Source: Bacteroidaceae bacterium
GTDB lineage: Bacteria > Bacteroidota > Bacteroidia > Bacteroidales > Bacteroidaceae
DNA: 50,443 nucleotides
NCBI GenBank assembly: GCA_017551845.1
Contig: JAFZKR010000104.1
Coordinates: 1-50,443 of the forward strand
Direction of reading: 5' to 3'
Of the stretch, positions 1-7,830 are shown piece by piece (positions within the stretch are counted from its first letter, which is position 1; every line of letters starts with the position of its first letter). The notes below the pieces were generated by a model. That model did no database searches. It was not told the DNA's origin and worked only from the letters and a program-made list of their open reading frames with translations. Both the position numbers and the translations under genes were made by a program.

Positions 1-566
1 ATATTGCTGTAGCAGTGTGAACTGATAAAAACTCCGAACAGTTTCTCAATACCCACCACAAGCAACTCCAATCCGCCGCATACTATTCCGCTTACAATAA
101 AAGCGGTGGCAGTAGCACCGATTGAACGCAAACTGAAATTCCAGAAAGCCACATCGGACTTATCGCTGAAAAAAGAAAGTACAAGCAGAGACAGTATCAA
201 AGCGGCAATAAGAGCTGCAATGATATATGTGTATGGCGCATATCCCAACATATCATATTTCCACATCAGGAACATGCTCACCGCAATCCATGCAATGTGA
301 ATGAGTATCACGGCCAGCATGTAGCCCAACTTTCCCTTGCGCTCCTCAAACCAGAGTGACAGACTCAGGGAAAGTGCTATGCCTGTGGCAGGATACCATA
401 ACATAAAGAATCTCCAATCTTTGCCTATGCCGTGATAACCTTTATACTCAATTATAATTGCGCAGACAGTAAGTGCAAGCGCAAACACCACTGTCAGCGG
501 AAACCTCTGGATACCACTTCTTATGGTATCGGCCAAACCTCTTATTTTCTCTTTCAGATAGCTCAT
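1..566 (-). CDS. DUF4153 family membrane protein (C-terminus outside window)
   Basis: Only the first 188 codons are present; the frame is open to the window edge. The start is the ATG at 566, seven bases after the stop of the preceding gene. The translation begins MSYLKEKIRGLADTIRSGIQ and continues with a run of hydrophobic segments (RFPLTVVFALALTVCAIIIE, then GYMLAVILIHIAWIAVSMFL, then a long AALIAALILSLLVLSFF helix). The amphipathic N-terminus followed by FPLTxxFAL is typical of Bacteroidetes DUF4153 proteins as I know them. It would sit in the inner membrane; no biochemical role is established. It is the last visible gene of the minus-strand operon that starts with DUF805. Family call is by recall, so moderately sure. 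Confidence 0.7.
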   Translation of the reverse strand, partial: MSYLKEKIRGLADTIRSGIQRFPLTVVFALALTVCAIIIEYKGYHGIGKDWRFFMLWYPATGIALSLSLSLWFEERKGKLGYMLAVILIHIAWIAVSMFLMWKYDMLGYAPYTYIIAALIAALILSLLVLSFFSDKSDVAFWNFSLRSIGATATAFIVSGIVCGGLELLVVGIEKLFGVFISSHCYSN

Positions 567-573
567 GTTACTT

Positions 574-993
574 TTATTTGTATGCTGTTTCCTTATTATA
601 GAATCTGATTGTTCCGTATATATATGGGATAAGATAAAGTATCGCCGGAATCATAAAAAAGAGAATCCAATGCAAAACATCATTCTCAAATTGGCTGTCA
701 CTTATCAATATCCCCATTCCTATACTGATAGCGCAGTAAATTATCGCATATATGAGAAGAACCATATTCCTGTTCTTGTTTTTCACAGTATAGATCCAGG
801 ATACTAAATAACCTATTGCTGTTTCTATTGCTCCATGTCCAAAGAAAACAAACAGGACAAAAATAACCTCTGCCCTTGGATCCGGCTGTTTCGGTGGAAA
901 GATCATCTCATAGATAAACAGGATGATTGCGCTCAATACCAACTGTATGACAGTTGCAATCAGTGGGGTTAGCCAATACACTTTTTTATTCAT
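574..993 (-). CDS. Small four-helix membrane protein of unknown function
   Basis: A 139-residue protein with about four predicted membrane segments: residues 8-30, roughly 45-68, 76-97 and 108-126. Between the first two is a polar loop with FPPKQPDPR, and the C-terminus is basic. I do not recognise a family. It lies seven bases upstream of the DUF4153 gene and 17 bases after a 26-codon ORF in the same operon, so it is probably co-expressed with the winged-helix regulator. The reading frame is supported by its hydrophobic pattern and tight spacing; the overlapping plus-strand frame (565-807) has no such features and was left out. Confidence 0.6.
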   Translation of the reverse strand: MNKKVYWLTPLIATVIQLVLSAIILFIYEMIFPPKQPDPRAEVIFVLFVFFGHGAIETAIGYLVSWIYTVKNKNRNMVLLIYAIIYCAISIGMGILISDSQFENDVLHWILFFMIPAILYLIPYIYGTIRFYNKETAYK

Positions 994-1010
994 ATATCTA
1001 AATGTTTAAG

Positions 1011-1091
1011 TCAGTGAATACCTGTAACGATTTTCCACTCCATGGAACCTACAGGCAGATGAATCTCATATAGCCCGTCTTTCAGTTTCAT
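1011..1091 (-). CDS. Possible 26-residue micro-ORF translationally coupled to the regulator
   Basis: The stop codon of the winged-helix regulator (TGA, 1090-1088) overlaps an ATG (1091-1089) as ATGA, the same coupling used between the two genes upstream. The ATG opens 26 codons ending at TGA 1013-1011. The peptide starts MKLKDGLYEIHLPVGS and contains MEWKIVTGIH; it is mixed polar/beta-prone and has no membrane segment. It fills most of the 94-base gap between the regulator and the next gene. It could be a genuine small protein, a leader that couples translation to the 139-residue protein, or the remnant of a longer gene. No homolog is known to me. Confidence 0.4.
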   Translation of the reverse strand: MKLKDGLYEIHLPVGSMEWKIVTGIH

Positions 1092-1381
1092 TTTATACCT
1101 AACAGAGAGGTCAGAGCATCAATATGAGCGCTGAAAGCCTTGCGGCCTGTCTCAGTGACGGAGTAGGAGGTGTTGGGCTTACGGCCGATGAACTGCTTGA
1201 TGGTCTCGATGTAGCCCAATTCCTCAAGAGCGCGGATATGGCTGGCCAGATTGCCGTCCGATACGCCCAGCATTGACTTGAGGGTGTTGAAATCAGACTG
1301 GCCTGCTCCGGTCAGCACCGACATGATTCCCAGCCTTACGCGGCTTTCAAACGCCTTGTCAAGATTCTCAATGCTGGTCAT
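1088..1381 (-). CDS. Winged-helix transcriptional regulator (HTH_34 type)
   Basis: A 97-residue one-domain DNA-binding protein. It matches the short winged-helix family (PF13601-like): an N-terminal helix LDKAFESRVRLGIMSVL, a recognition helix region with SDGNLASHIRALEELGYIE, a wing with GRKPNTSYSVTETGRKAF, and a C-terminal helix that probably dimerises. Its ATG overlaps the stop of the upstream membrane protein gene (ATGA at 1381-1378), so the two are translationally coupled. In this family the regulator commonly sits with a membrane protein and may autoregulate the operon; that role here is inference. Confidence 0.85.
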   Translation of the reverse strand: MTSIENLDKAFESRVRLGIMSVLTGAGQSDFNTLKSMLGVSDGNLASHIRALEELGYIETIKQFIGRKPNTSYSVTETGRKAFSAHIDALTSLLGIK

Positions 1382-2025
1382 CTCTCCTTGCGGTCAAAAA
1401 CAAAATGGAACCATATTCCCCAGATGAAGTGCAGGATGCAGAATCCTATAGTCCAGAACATCATGCCATATTGAGGTAGTATCAGTGCAGCCAATCCCAC
1501 TGTAATCTGAATGAATCCGAAATATTTGATGATGGATATCCTGAAAGCCATTGGTGAAATGACCACAAGCGCCAGTCCGTAGAATGCCAGCATGTAACCG
1601 GGAACCAGTTCCCAATGCCCGTTACCGAAAGGAGTGAGGCAGAACAGTCCGCCAATTATCATGACTGTAAAGAAAGTGCGCAACAACTGTTTTGCGCCGG
1701 CATCCAATTTGAACTCAAGCCCTTTACGTTCAGCTCTGTGCTTGGACATGAGCCATACGGTGATACATGATGCAATGAATGTACAGCCAAAATAGAATGT
1801 CGCCCAGATGAACCGTTCGGAGTTTATTTCCCGTAAAGGCAATGCTGTAGATCCCCATAGCGGCCATACTGAACCGTAAAGGATGCCGCTGACCATAACA
1901 GCCCCCAACAGAGCCCATACAGAAACCAAAACACCCGATGTCCCGTTCAGAAACATCACCTTCTGTGACCGCTCCATCATATTCCTGATATCACTCAGTG
2001 TCTCCTTAATCTCCTGTTTTTTCAT
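1378..2025 (-). CDS. Six-helix membrane protein coupled to winged-helix regulator
   Basis: A 215-residue protein with a cytoplasmic N-terminal helix (KKQEIKETLSDIRNMMERS) followed by about six membrane segments. The first is MFLNGTSGVLVSVWALLGAV; the last contains FWTIGFCILHFIWGIWFHFV before a basic DRKER tail. I recognise no named family, although such proteins are often encoded beside HTH_34 regulators in Bacteroidetes. It begins 14 bases after the DUF805 gene and overlaps the regulator start by four bases. Function unknown; a membrane partner or target of the regulator is plausible. Confidence 0.7.
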   Translation of the reverse strand: MKKQEIKETLSDIRNMMERSQKVMFLNGTSGVLVSVWALLGAVMVSGILYGSVWPLWGSTALPLREINSERFIWATFYFGCTFIASCITVWLMSKHRAERKGLEFKLDAGAKQLLRTFFTVMIIGGLFCLTPFGNGHWELVPGYMLAFYGLALVVISPMAFRISIIKYFGFIQITVGLAALILPQYGMMFWTIGFCILHFIWGIWFHFVFDRKER

Positions 2026-2039
2026 ATTGTTGTTCTTGT

Positions 2040-2507
2040 TTATTTCTTGGATGGCTTGCAGAAAAGTGCAAGAAAGACAATGCCTGTTATTGCCGTGGAA
2101 GCAGTCAATAGGAATGCTGTCAAGTCTGAATAGTGTGGAGGATTACCGTCCATATTGGAAAGCCCACGGTCAAACAGTACCAGAAATGTGGCAATGCACA
2201 GGACAGCCGGAATCAACAGAAGCCACGGTGATAAAGCTGCATCGCGCAACCGGCGTACTGAAACTGACAGTGAAGGGAGAAACATTATTAGCCAGAACGC
2301 CCCGAACACTGTGATGATTGCATGGAATAATCCTGATGCGACTGGATTGTCCGTGTTCCCGAAATTAATGGCAATAACAGCCATAATGCCTACCATCAGG
2401 ACTGATATAGCCAGCATGGTGAATGTCCACATCCAGAACTCCTTGCGGCCAGCCCTGCCGCTGAATTTAAAATACCGTTTAAATGTCTCGATTAAAGATC
2501 CAAACAT
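2040..2507 (-). CDS. DUF805 family inner-membrane protein
   Basis: A 155-residue protein that opens with the DUF805 hallmark: a short amphipathic stretch (FGSLIETFKRYFKFSGRAGR), then KEFWMWTFTML leading into the first membrane helix. Further helices follow at about residues 25-50, 62-82 (after the NTDNP loop), 95-112 and 130-150, with the conserved VRRLRDAALSPW motif between helices two and three. DUF805 proteins are small membrane proteins without a defined biochemical role. This is the first gene of the operon; a promoter lies just upstream and the next gene begins 14 bases downstream. Confidence 0.88.
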   Translation of the reverse strand: MFGSLIETFKRYFKFSGRAGRKEFWMWTFTMLAISVLMVGIMAVIAINFGNTDNPVASGLFHAIITVFGAFWLIMFLPSLSVSVRRLRDAALSPWLLLIPAVLCIATFLVLFDRGLSNMDGNPPHYSDLTAFLLTASTAITGIVFLALFCKPSKK

Positions 2508-2551
2508 GATTCATTAAAGTTTTAAACATGATTTAAAAGCACTTTGCTCTA

Positions 2552-2583
2552 CAAAGTAAATACATTAAAACGGACAAACCAAA
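2552..2583 (-). promoter_or_regulatory. Promoter of the DUF805 operon
   Basis: On the minus strand TTTG (2583-2580), a 20-base spacer and TTACTTTG (2559-2552) match the Bacteroidetes -33/-7 pattern with one mismatch in the -7 box. The -7 element ends 45 bases before the DUF805 start codon. Confidence 0.5.
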
Positions 2584-2637
2584 CGAATTGTGTTTTTTTC
2601 AAAACAAATAAAGGCTTCCTTTGTAGTACGGCGATGC

Positions 2638-2669
2638 TGAAAAACGACCCCACTCATGTGAGCAGGGCC
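2638..2669 (-). terminator. Possible terminator of the bglX-galM transcript
   Basis: Read on the minus strand, an 11-pair stem with some G-T wobbles (arms around CTCA/TGAG, flanked by C-rich and G-rich bases, two-base loop) is followed by GTTTTTC. It lies about 40 bases after the galM stop. The wobbles make it a moderate candidate. The rest of the 2508-2709 gap holds only the DUF805 promoter. Confidence 0.45.
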
Positions 2670-2709
2670 GTAAATATAATGACACAGGAAACGGATCTTT
2701 ACTATTGTG

Positions 2710-3888
2710 TCACTTCACAGAGAGTTTGTAGATGACAGTGTGCTGGTACTTCTCGCCTGGACGGAGCACGGTGCTCGGGAAATTGTCGTGGTTGGGTGAA
2801 TCAGGGAACATCTGTGACTCAAGGGCGATGGCAGTGCGTGCACCGGTAAAGACCTGAAGTCCCGGATGATTGTTCCAGACCTCCATGAAACGTCCTGACT
2901 TGGGCGAGTAGAGTGTGGCAACTTGCTCAACCTTACCCTGAACGTTGTGGATAAGACAGAAGTTGTTGTCATAGCTGCGGACCATACCCTCGGGAACTTG
3001 GCCTCCAAAGCCTCCGAATCCGCCACCGAGTCCGGTGCGGGGGGCACCGGCCTGTCCGGGCTGCGGAGGAGCGGGCGAGTACTGACGGTCACCTATCCTG
3101 ACCGGCTTCTGGAAATCGTAGGGCGAGCCATCCACAAGGTCGTAGTCACCGGTAGGTATGTTGCTGCGGTCAGTCTCGGTTATGAAACCTGCATTGATCA
3201 TAAGCTCGTGGTCCAGTATGTCACCATTGCCTGCTCCGTCCAGATTGAAATAGGTGTGGTTGGAAAGGTTGACTACCGTGGCCTTATCCGTAGTGGCCTC
3301 ATAGCTTATCTGCAGGCCGCCGTCCTTCGTGATGGAATAGGTCAGGGTAGTGGTAAGGGTGCCGGGGAATCCGTCTAAGCCGTCGGGCAGTACGCAAGAG
3401 AGGACAAGCTTGCTCTTCTTGGCCTTGACTACTGTCCATACAGTATGGTCAAAACCCTTGGAACCGCCGTGCAGGGTATGCTGGCCGCTGTTCTTGGTAA
3501 TGTTGTATTCCTGTCCGTCAAGAGTGAACCTGCCGTTGGCAATACGGTTGGCGTAGCGTCCCAAAGCAGGGCCTATCATACCCATATTGTAACGCAGATA
3601 CTGGTGTATGTCATCGTAGTGGCTCACCAGATTGGCGTACTCGCCGTTCTTGTCCGGTGAGTAAAGACCTACTACGAATCCGCCGTAGTTGATGATCTGG
3701 GCAGCCACCTTGCCTTTACTGATGGTATATAACGCCACTTTTTTGCCGTCCACAACTGTGTCGTAAGGGGCACTGTCGATAAGCGGGAACTTTGGTTTGG
3801 CTGCCACAGAGGGCAGGCAGCAAACGAATGCTGCTGCAAGGGCAAGCATAAACCTTGCCTTCTGCTGAATGTCGCTTTTCTTTTTCAT
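2710..3888 (-). CDS. galM: Exported aldose 1-epimerase (mutarotase)
   Basis: Interconverts alpha and beta anomers of a hexose, here probably in the periplasm. From the ATG at 3888 the protein is 392 residues and begins with a signal peptide (MKKKSDIQQKARF, a hydrophobic run LALAAAFVCCL, then SVAA). A coupled ATG at 3927, overlapping the stop of the GH3 gene, would add 13 residues and is the alternative start. GalM motifs are clear: GRYANRIANGRFTLDG, HTLHGGSKGFD, the catalytic-His motif NLSNHTYFNLDGAG, and the catalytic-Glu segment ALESQMFPDSPNH. Unusual is an insert of about 25 glycine- and proline-rich residues (around GLGGGFGGFGG) before the RSYDNNF strand. It is the second gene after the beta-glucosidase. 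Confidence 0.9.
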   Translation of the reverse strand: MKKKSDIQQKARFMLALAAAFVCCLPSVAAKPKFPLIDSAPYDTVVDGKKVALYTISKGKVAAQIINYGGFVVGLYSPDKNGEYANLVSHYDDIHQYLRYNMGMIGPALGRYANRIANGRFTLDGQEYNITKNSGQHTLHGGSKGFDHTVWTVVKAKKSKLVLSCVLPDGLDGFPGTLTTTLTYSITKDGGLQISYEATTDKATVVNLSNHTYFNLDGAGNGDILDHELMINAGFITETDRSNIPTGDYDLVDGSPYDFQKPVRIGDRQYSPAPPQPGQAGAPRTGLGGGFGGFGGQVPEGMVRSYDNNFCLIHNVQGKVEQVATLYSPKSGRFMEVWNNHPGLQVFTGARTAIALESQMFPDSPNHDNFPSTVLRPGEKYQHTVIYKLSVK

Positions 3889-3923
3889 TGTATCTGTCGT
3901 TTGTTTCAGAATGTTTGTTGTCA

Positions 3924-6284
3924 TCATCTGTGAAGGAGGTTGAGCCTTGTCCTGGGCTTCATCACGTTATGGACCTTTGTACTGCTGCCCTGGACTTGTG
4001 CGGTAAGAGTCTGCCTGATATCCTGTGATGATGCTCCGATCAGGAACCGGTAGGTGCCTGCTTTCACGACCCAGGATGATTCTTCCTCATTGAACGACGC
4101 AAGGTCGGACTCATTTACAGTCATCTCCACTGTCTGCAGTTCACCCGGTCTAAGACTTTTTGTCTTGGCATAGGCTTTAAGTTCCTTGGCGGGCTTGTTG
4201 GCAGCCTTGTTGTCAGGTGCAGAAACATAGAGCTGTATAATCTCCTTACCCTCCGCCTTGCCGGTGTTCTTGACCTGGACGCTTACCTTGAACGATTTAT
4301 CGCTGTTTCGTTCAATCTTGGCATTGCTGTACTCGAAGGAGGTATAGGATAGTCCGTATCCGAACGGATAGGATACAGGAACGTCGAACGAGTCAAAGTA
4401 GCGGTATCCCACATAGATATCCTCCTCATAGTCGGTGTAGTCAACATTCCTGACATTGCCTGTTTTACCCTGTGAAAACATGTCGATTCTTGGATCTTGG
4501 TCTATCGGGAAATTCCTGGACGATGCCACATCGGTGAAGTTGACCGGCCATGTCATGGGAAGTTTACCGGAAGGCGACTGTTTTCCGCTGAGCACATCGA
4601 CCACGCTGTTACCACCCTCCTGACCTGCTTGCCATGCGCATAGGATTGCATCAGGAAGGTTTTTCCATGATGCCGTTTCGATGGAACCGCCTATGTTCAG
4701 AAGGACTATCACCTGCTTACGTGCCTTGTGATAGACGTTGCATACCTGCTCGATGAGTTTTCTTTCGGCATCCGAAAGAGCGAAATCGGATGGTGAACGG
4801 TCAATGAATTCACCAGAGAGGCGGCCCAATGTGATGATAGCCACATCAGCCCTCGCAGCCTGTACAGCCAGTTCGGAGTTGGTGAAAAGTAGCTCTTCTG
4901 GAAGCGGGTGGGGCAGGAACCGTGCCAGCATGGCACTCTGAGCGTCCTTCTTGGCATCCTCTTCAATCTTGTCATTGATTTCCTTATTCTTTTCGGCAAT
5001 ATATTTTGTGTATGTTTCCTTCAGATTCTCCGATACAGAATAGCCGTTGTTCTTCAGACCGTCAAGTAGTGACACCACGTAGGCATGGTTTACATTGCCG
5101 GAGCCGGTTCCACCAGCTATGAAATCGTAGGAGGTGCAGCCGTACAGTGCAACATTTTTTATTTTGGAATCAAGAGGAAGTGCACTATTGTTCTTGAGTA
5201 GAACCATGCCTTCTGCAGCCGACTGGCGGGTTACTGCAGCATGAGCGTTCAGGTCGGGCTTGTTTGAATATTTGTAGCCTTGATAGCGGGGCGTCTTCCC
5301 GATGAGTGAGAGTATCCTTTCGACACTGCGGTCCAGTTCGGTCATGTCCAGCTTACCTTTTTTGACAGCGGCTACAATTGAGTCGAACTGTTCCTCCTTG
5401 CCAGGCTGAAGCATGTCGTTGCCTGCCCACATCTGCCTGCCTCCGTCTTTACCACCGTACCAGTCTGTCATAACGGTTCCTTCAAATCCCCATTCATCAC
5501 GCAGAATAGTGGTAACCAGTTCCTTGCTTTCCGATGTATAGACTCCGTTAATATAGTTGTACGATGTCATGACTGTCCAAGGCTGGCTCTCTTTGATGGC
5601 TATCTCGAAGCCTTTAAGATAAATCTCTCTCAGTGCACGCTGAGATATGTGGGCATCATTGTTCATGCGGTTGGTCTCCTGATTGTTTCCCGCAAAATGC
5701 TTGATACTTGTGCCCACACCGTTAGACTGGACACCACGTATGTATGCCGCACTGGTCTTTCCAGCCACGACAGGGTCTTCCGAATAGTACTCGAAATTAC
5801 GTCCGCACAATGGACTGCGCATTATGTTTACGGCCGGAGCCAGCAGGACGTCGACACCATATTCTTTGACTTCCTGACCTATAGCGGCTCCAACCTGCTC
5901 GATGAGCGCTGTATTCCAGGTTGATGCAAGCAAGGTTCCTATCGGGAAATGGGTGCAGTAGTACGTTTGGTCATCACCAGCCCTGGTAGCATCTATTCGT
6001 AGTCCTGCAGGACCGTCGGCAAGAACTATTGCCGGAATCCCAATTCTTTCTAACGGATATGTTGTTCCTGCTGCTCCCGGTACAAGAAGCTGTGTGGCAC
6101 CTACGACAGCATTGTCACCAGCAGAGCCGGACATTCCGGTTCCTATCACAAACCTGGCTTTTTCCTCAAGGGTCATCTTCCTTATAACTTTTTTGCTGTC
6201 AATTCCTGCGGCATTGTCATTACTTGTGCCGCAACCGCATAATGTCATAGCTGTTCCCAATGCGATTATCAATAGTTTTCTCAT
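3924..6284 (-). CDS. bglX: Glycoside hydrolase family 3 beta-glucosidase, lipoprotein
   Basis: Removes terminal sugar residues, most likely beta-linked glucose, from oligosaccharides outside the cytoplasm. The chosen start (6284) gives MRKLLIIALGTAMTL and a lipobox-like LCGC; an in-frame ATG at 6311 would lie at or before the probable transcription start. The order is GH3 N-terminal barrel, GH3 C-terminal domain, then a fibronectin-III-like domain (about the last 100 residues), the standard BglX layout and length. Visible signatures are the KHFAGNNQE motif and the nucleophile Asp in GTVMTDWYGG (about residue 274). The downstream galM overlaps its stop region. Exact substrate (beta-glucoside, xyloside or arabinoside) cannot be read from sequence. 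Confidence 0.9.
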   Translation of the reverse strand: MRKLLIIALGTAMTLCGCGTSNDNAAGIDSKKVIRKMTLEEKARFVIGTGMSGSAGDNAVVGATQLLVPGAAGTTYPLERIGIPAIVLADGPAGLRIDATRAGDDQTYYCTHFPIGTLLASTWNTALIEQVGAAIGQEVKEYGVDVLLAPAVNIMRSPLCGRNFEYYSEDPVVAGKTSAAYIRGVQSNGVGTSIKHFAGNNQETNRMNNDAHISQRALREIYLKGFEIAIKESQPWTVMTSYNYINGVYTSESKELVTTILRDEWGFEGTVMTDWYGGKDGGRQMWAGNDMLQPGKEEQFDSIVAAVKKGKLDMTELDRSVERILSLIGKTPRYQGYKYSNKPDLNAHAAVTRQSAAEGMVLLKNNSALPLDSKIKNVALYGCTSYDFIAGGTGSGNVNHAYVVSLLDGLKNNGYSVSENLKETYTKYIAEKNKEINDKIEEDAKKDAQSAMLARFLPHPLPEELLFTNSELAVQAARADVAIITLGRLSGEFIDRSPSDFALSDAERKLIEQVCNVYHKARKQVIVLLNIGGSIETASWKNLPDAILCAWQAGQEGGNSVVDVLSGKQSPSGKLPMTWPVNFTDVASSRNFPIDQDPRIDMFSQGKTGNVRNVDYTDYEEDIYVGYRYFDSFDVPVSYPFGYGLSYTSFEYSNAKIERNSDKSFKVSVQVKNTGKAEGKEIIQLYVSAPDNKAANKPAKELKAYAKTKSLRPGELQTVEMTVNESDLASFNEEESSWVVKAGTYRFLIGASSQDIRQTLTAQVQGSSTKVHNVMKPRTRLNLLHR

Positions 6285-6315
6285 AAAAATAGTGTAAATA
6301 TTATGTTTCAATCCT

Positions 6316-6323
6316 CAAATATA
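6316..6323 (-). promoter_or_regulatory. -7 element for bglX-galM
   Basis: TATATTTG on the minus strand fits the TAnnTTTG consensus. No clear -33 TTG is found at the usual distance. It would place the transcript start near 6309, about 25 bases before the ATG at 6284, which supports that start over the ATG at 6311. Confidence 0.45.
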
Positions 6324-6425
6324 GCATTTTGTGTTGGATTGGACTTGTAAATGAGCGGAAAAAAGTTTATGTCGTGAATGTGATTGGATATTATGAAATA
6401 AAGTAAAAACAAGATTGAGGAATCC

Positions 6426-6495
6426 AATTATTCAATTGATGTTTGTCGGAATGCAAATAATGTTTATTTTTGTGCTTGTAAATTGAATTATTCAA
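6426..6495 (+). repeat. Paired AATTATTCAA repeats flanking the permease promoter
   Basis: The ten bases AATTATTCAA occur at 6426-6435 and again at 6486-6495, exactly 60 bases apart. The first lies just upstream of the -33 box; the second lies just after the expected transcription start. Each copy sits in a small dyad: CAATT-N4-AATTG at 6425-6438, and TTGAAT-T-ATTCAA at 6483-6495. This layout suits a dimeric regulator that binds both sites and possibly loops the DNA. No regulator gene is in the window, so its identity is unknown. Confidence 0.5.
6442..6472 (+). promoter_or_regulatory. Promoter of the MFS permease-glucokinase operon
   Basis: TTTG at 6442-6445, a 19-base spacer and TATTTTTG at 6465-6472 match the Bacteroidetes promoter consensus fully. 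The expected transcription start is near 6479, giving a leader of about 45 bases. Confidence 0.65.
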
Positions 6496-6522
6496 GTAAC
6501 CTAATAAAAATCAATTACAACT

Positions 6523-7827
6523 ATGTCTGAAAAGAAAAATCAGAATATCGTTGCCATAATCACAATGATATTCCTGTTCGGTATGGTGGGCTTTGTTACC
6601 AATCTCGCTGCACCTGTAGCTAACATTTGGAAGAACCAACCGGGTATTGACGGATCAAATGCCCTTGGTATGATGGGTAACATGATGAACTTCCTTGCTT
6701 ACCTGTTCATGGGTATTCCGGCCGGAAAGCTGTTCTATAAGAATGGCTCCAAGAAGACCATCCTCACAGCAATTGCAGTAGGTTTTGCCGGTGTATTCGT
6801 ACAGTTCCTGTCAGGTGTGATAGGAGTTACCCCCGGTTCCACCGGTGTTCCGTTCAGTTTCTATGTCTATCTGCTCGGTGCATTCATCTCAGGTTTCTCC
6901 GTATGCATGCTCAACACTGTTGTTAACCCCATGCTTACTCTCTTGGGTGGTACAAGCAAGCGCGGCAATCAGTTGGTACAGATAGGCGGTACCTTCAATT
7001 CATTGCTGGGTACTCTTACCCCGATGCTCGTCGGTGCCCTTATTGGAACAATTACCCCTGCCACCGCTTTCAAGGATATTAACCTTGTGCTATATATTGC
7101 AATGATAGTATTTGTACTTGCATTCGTGATAATAAGTTTCCTTACACTTGTCGATCCTGAGACTGCCGCTACGAATGAGGGCAAGGATGTTCCTAATCCA
7201 TGGAAATTCCGTCACTTTGTACTTGGTGTGATAGCTATCTTCTGCTATGTAGGCGTTGAGGTGGGAACTCCCGGTACCCTTAATCTCTATCTGTCCGATA
7301 CATCCGCAAAGGGTGGCGGCCTGCTTACCAATGCTGCCGCTATTGCCGGTTTCTGCGCAGGTTCATACTGGTTCTTGATGCTTATTGGTCGTTTCGCTTC
7401 AAGTCTTATCAGCGGTAAGGTTTCAAGCCGCGTCCAGCTGGCCGTTACATCAGGTCTCACTCTGGTACTTGTACTCCTGGCTATTTTCTCATCAAAGGAG
7501 AATCTGGTTTCAATGCCTGTGTTCAACGGTTCAGGTTTTGAGATGGCTAAGGTTCCGGTTGCAGCTCTCCTGCTTGTGCTGGTTGGTCTGTGCACATCAG
7601 TAATGTGGGGCTCTATATTCAATTTGGCAGTTGAGGGACTGGGCAAGGCAACAGCTCTTGCATCGGGCATATTCATGATGATGGTAGTTGGCGGCGGTGT
7701 CCTGCCTCTTATCCAGAATGCCATTGCCGATGCTTCAACATACATGAACAGCTACTGGCTCGTTATCTTGGGCTTCGGCTATATATTCTTCTATGCACTT
7801 GTAGGTTCAAAACCCAAAAAAGACTGA
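6523..7827 (+). CDS. MFS sugar permease, FHS (glucose/galactose/fucose) type
   Basis: A 434-residue inner-membrane transporter with about twelve membrane helices. The N-terminal helix IVAIITMIFLFGMVGFVTNL and the GIPAGKLFYKNGSKKTIL loop (the conserved GxxxDRxGrk-type loop between helices 2 and 3) fit the major facilitator superfamily. The NTVVNPMLTLLGG segment after helix 4 resembles FucP/GluP-like permeases of the FHS group. It is followed three bases later by a ROK kinase and faces the GH3/GalM operon, so glucose or a related hexose is the likely substrate. The specific sugar is inferred from context only. Confidence 0.85.
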   Translation: MSEKKNQNIVAIITMIFLFGMVGFVTNLAAPVANIWKNQPGIDGSNALGMMGNMMNFLAYLFMGIPAGKLFYKNGSKKTILTAIAVGFAGVFVQFLSGVIGVTPGSTGVPFSFYVYLLGAFISGFSVCMLNTVVNPMLTLLGGTSKRGNQLVQIGGTFNSLLGTLTPMLVGALIGTITPATAFKDINLVLYIAMIVFVLAFVIISFLTLVDPETAATNEGKDVPNPWKFRHFVLGVIAIFCYVGVEVGTPGTLNLYLSDTSAKGGGLLTNAAAIAGFCAGSYWFLMLIGRFASSLISGKVSSRVQLAVTSGLTLVLVLLAIFSSKENLVSMPVFNGSGFEMAKVPVAALLLVLVGLCTSVMWGSIFNLAVEGLGKATALASGIFMMMVVGGGVLPLIQNAIADASTYMNSYWLVILGFGYIFFYALVGSKPKKD

Positions 7828-7830
7828 TAT

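Noticed and set aside
565..807. An 80-codon plus-strand frame overlapping the 139-residue membrane protein
   Set aside because: It runs against the operon, has no promoter, and does not give a coherent hydrophobic pattern, unlike the minus-strand frame.
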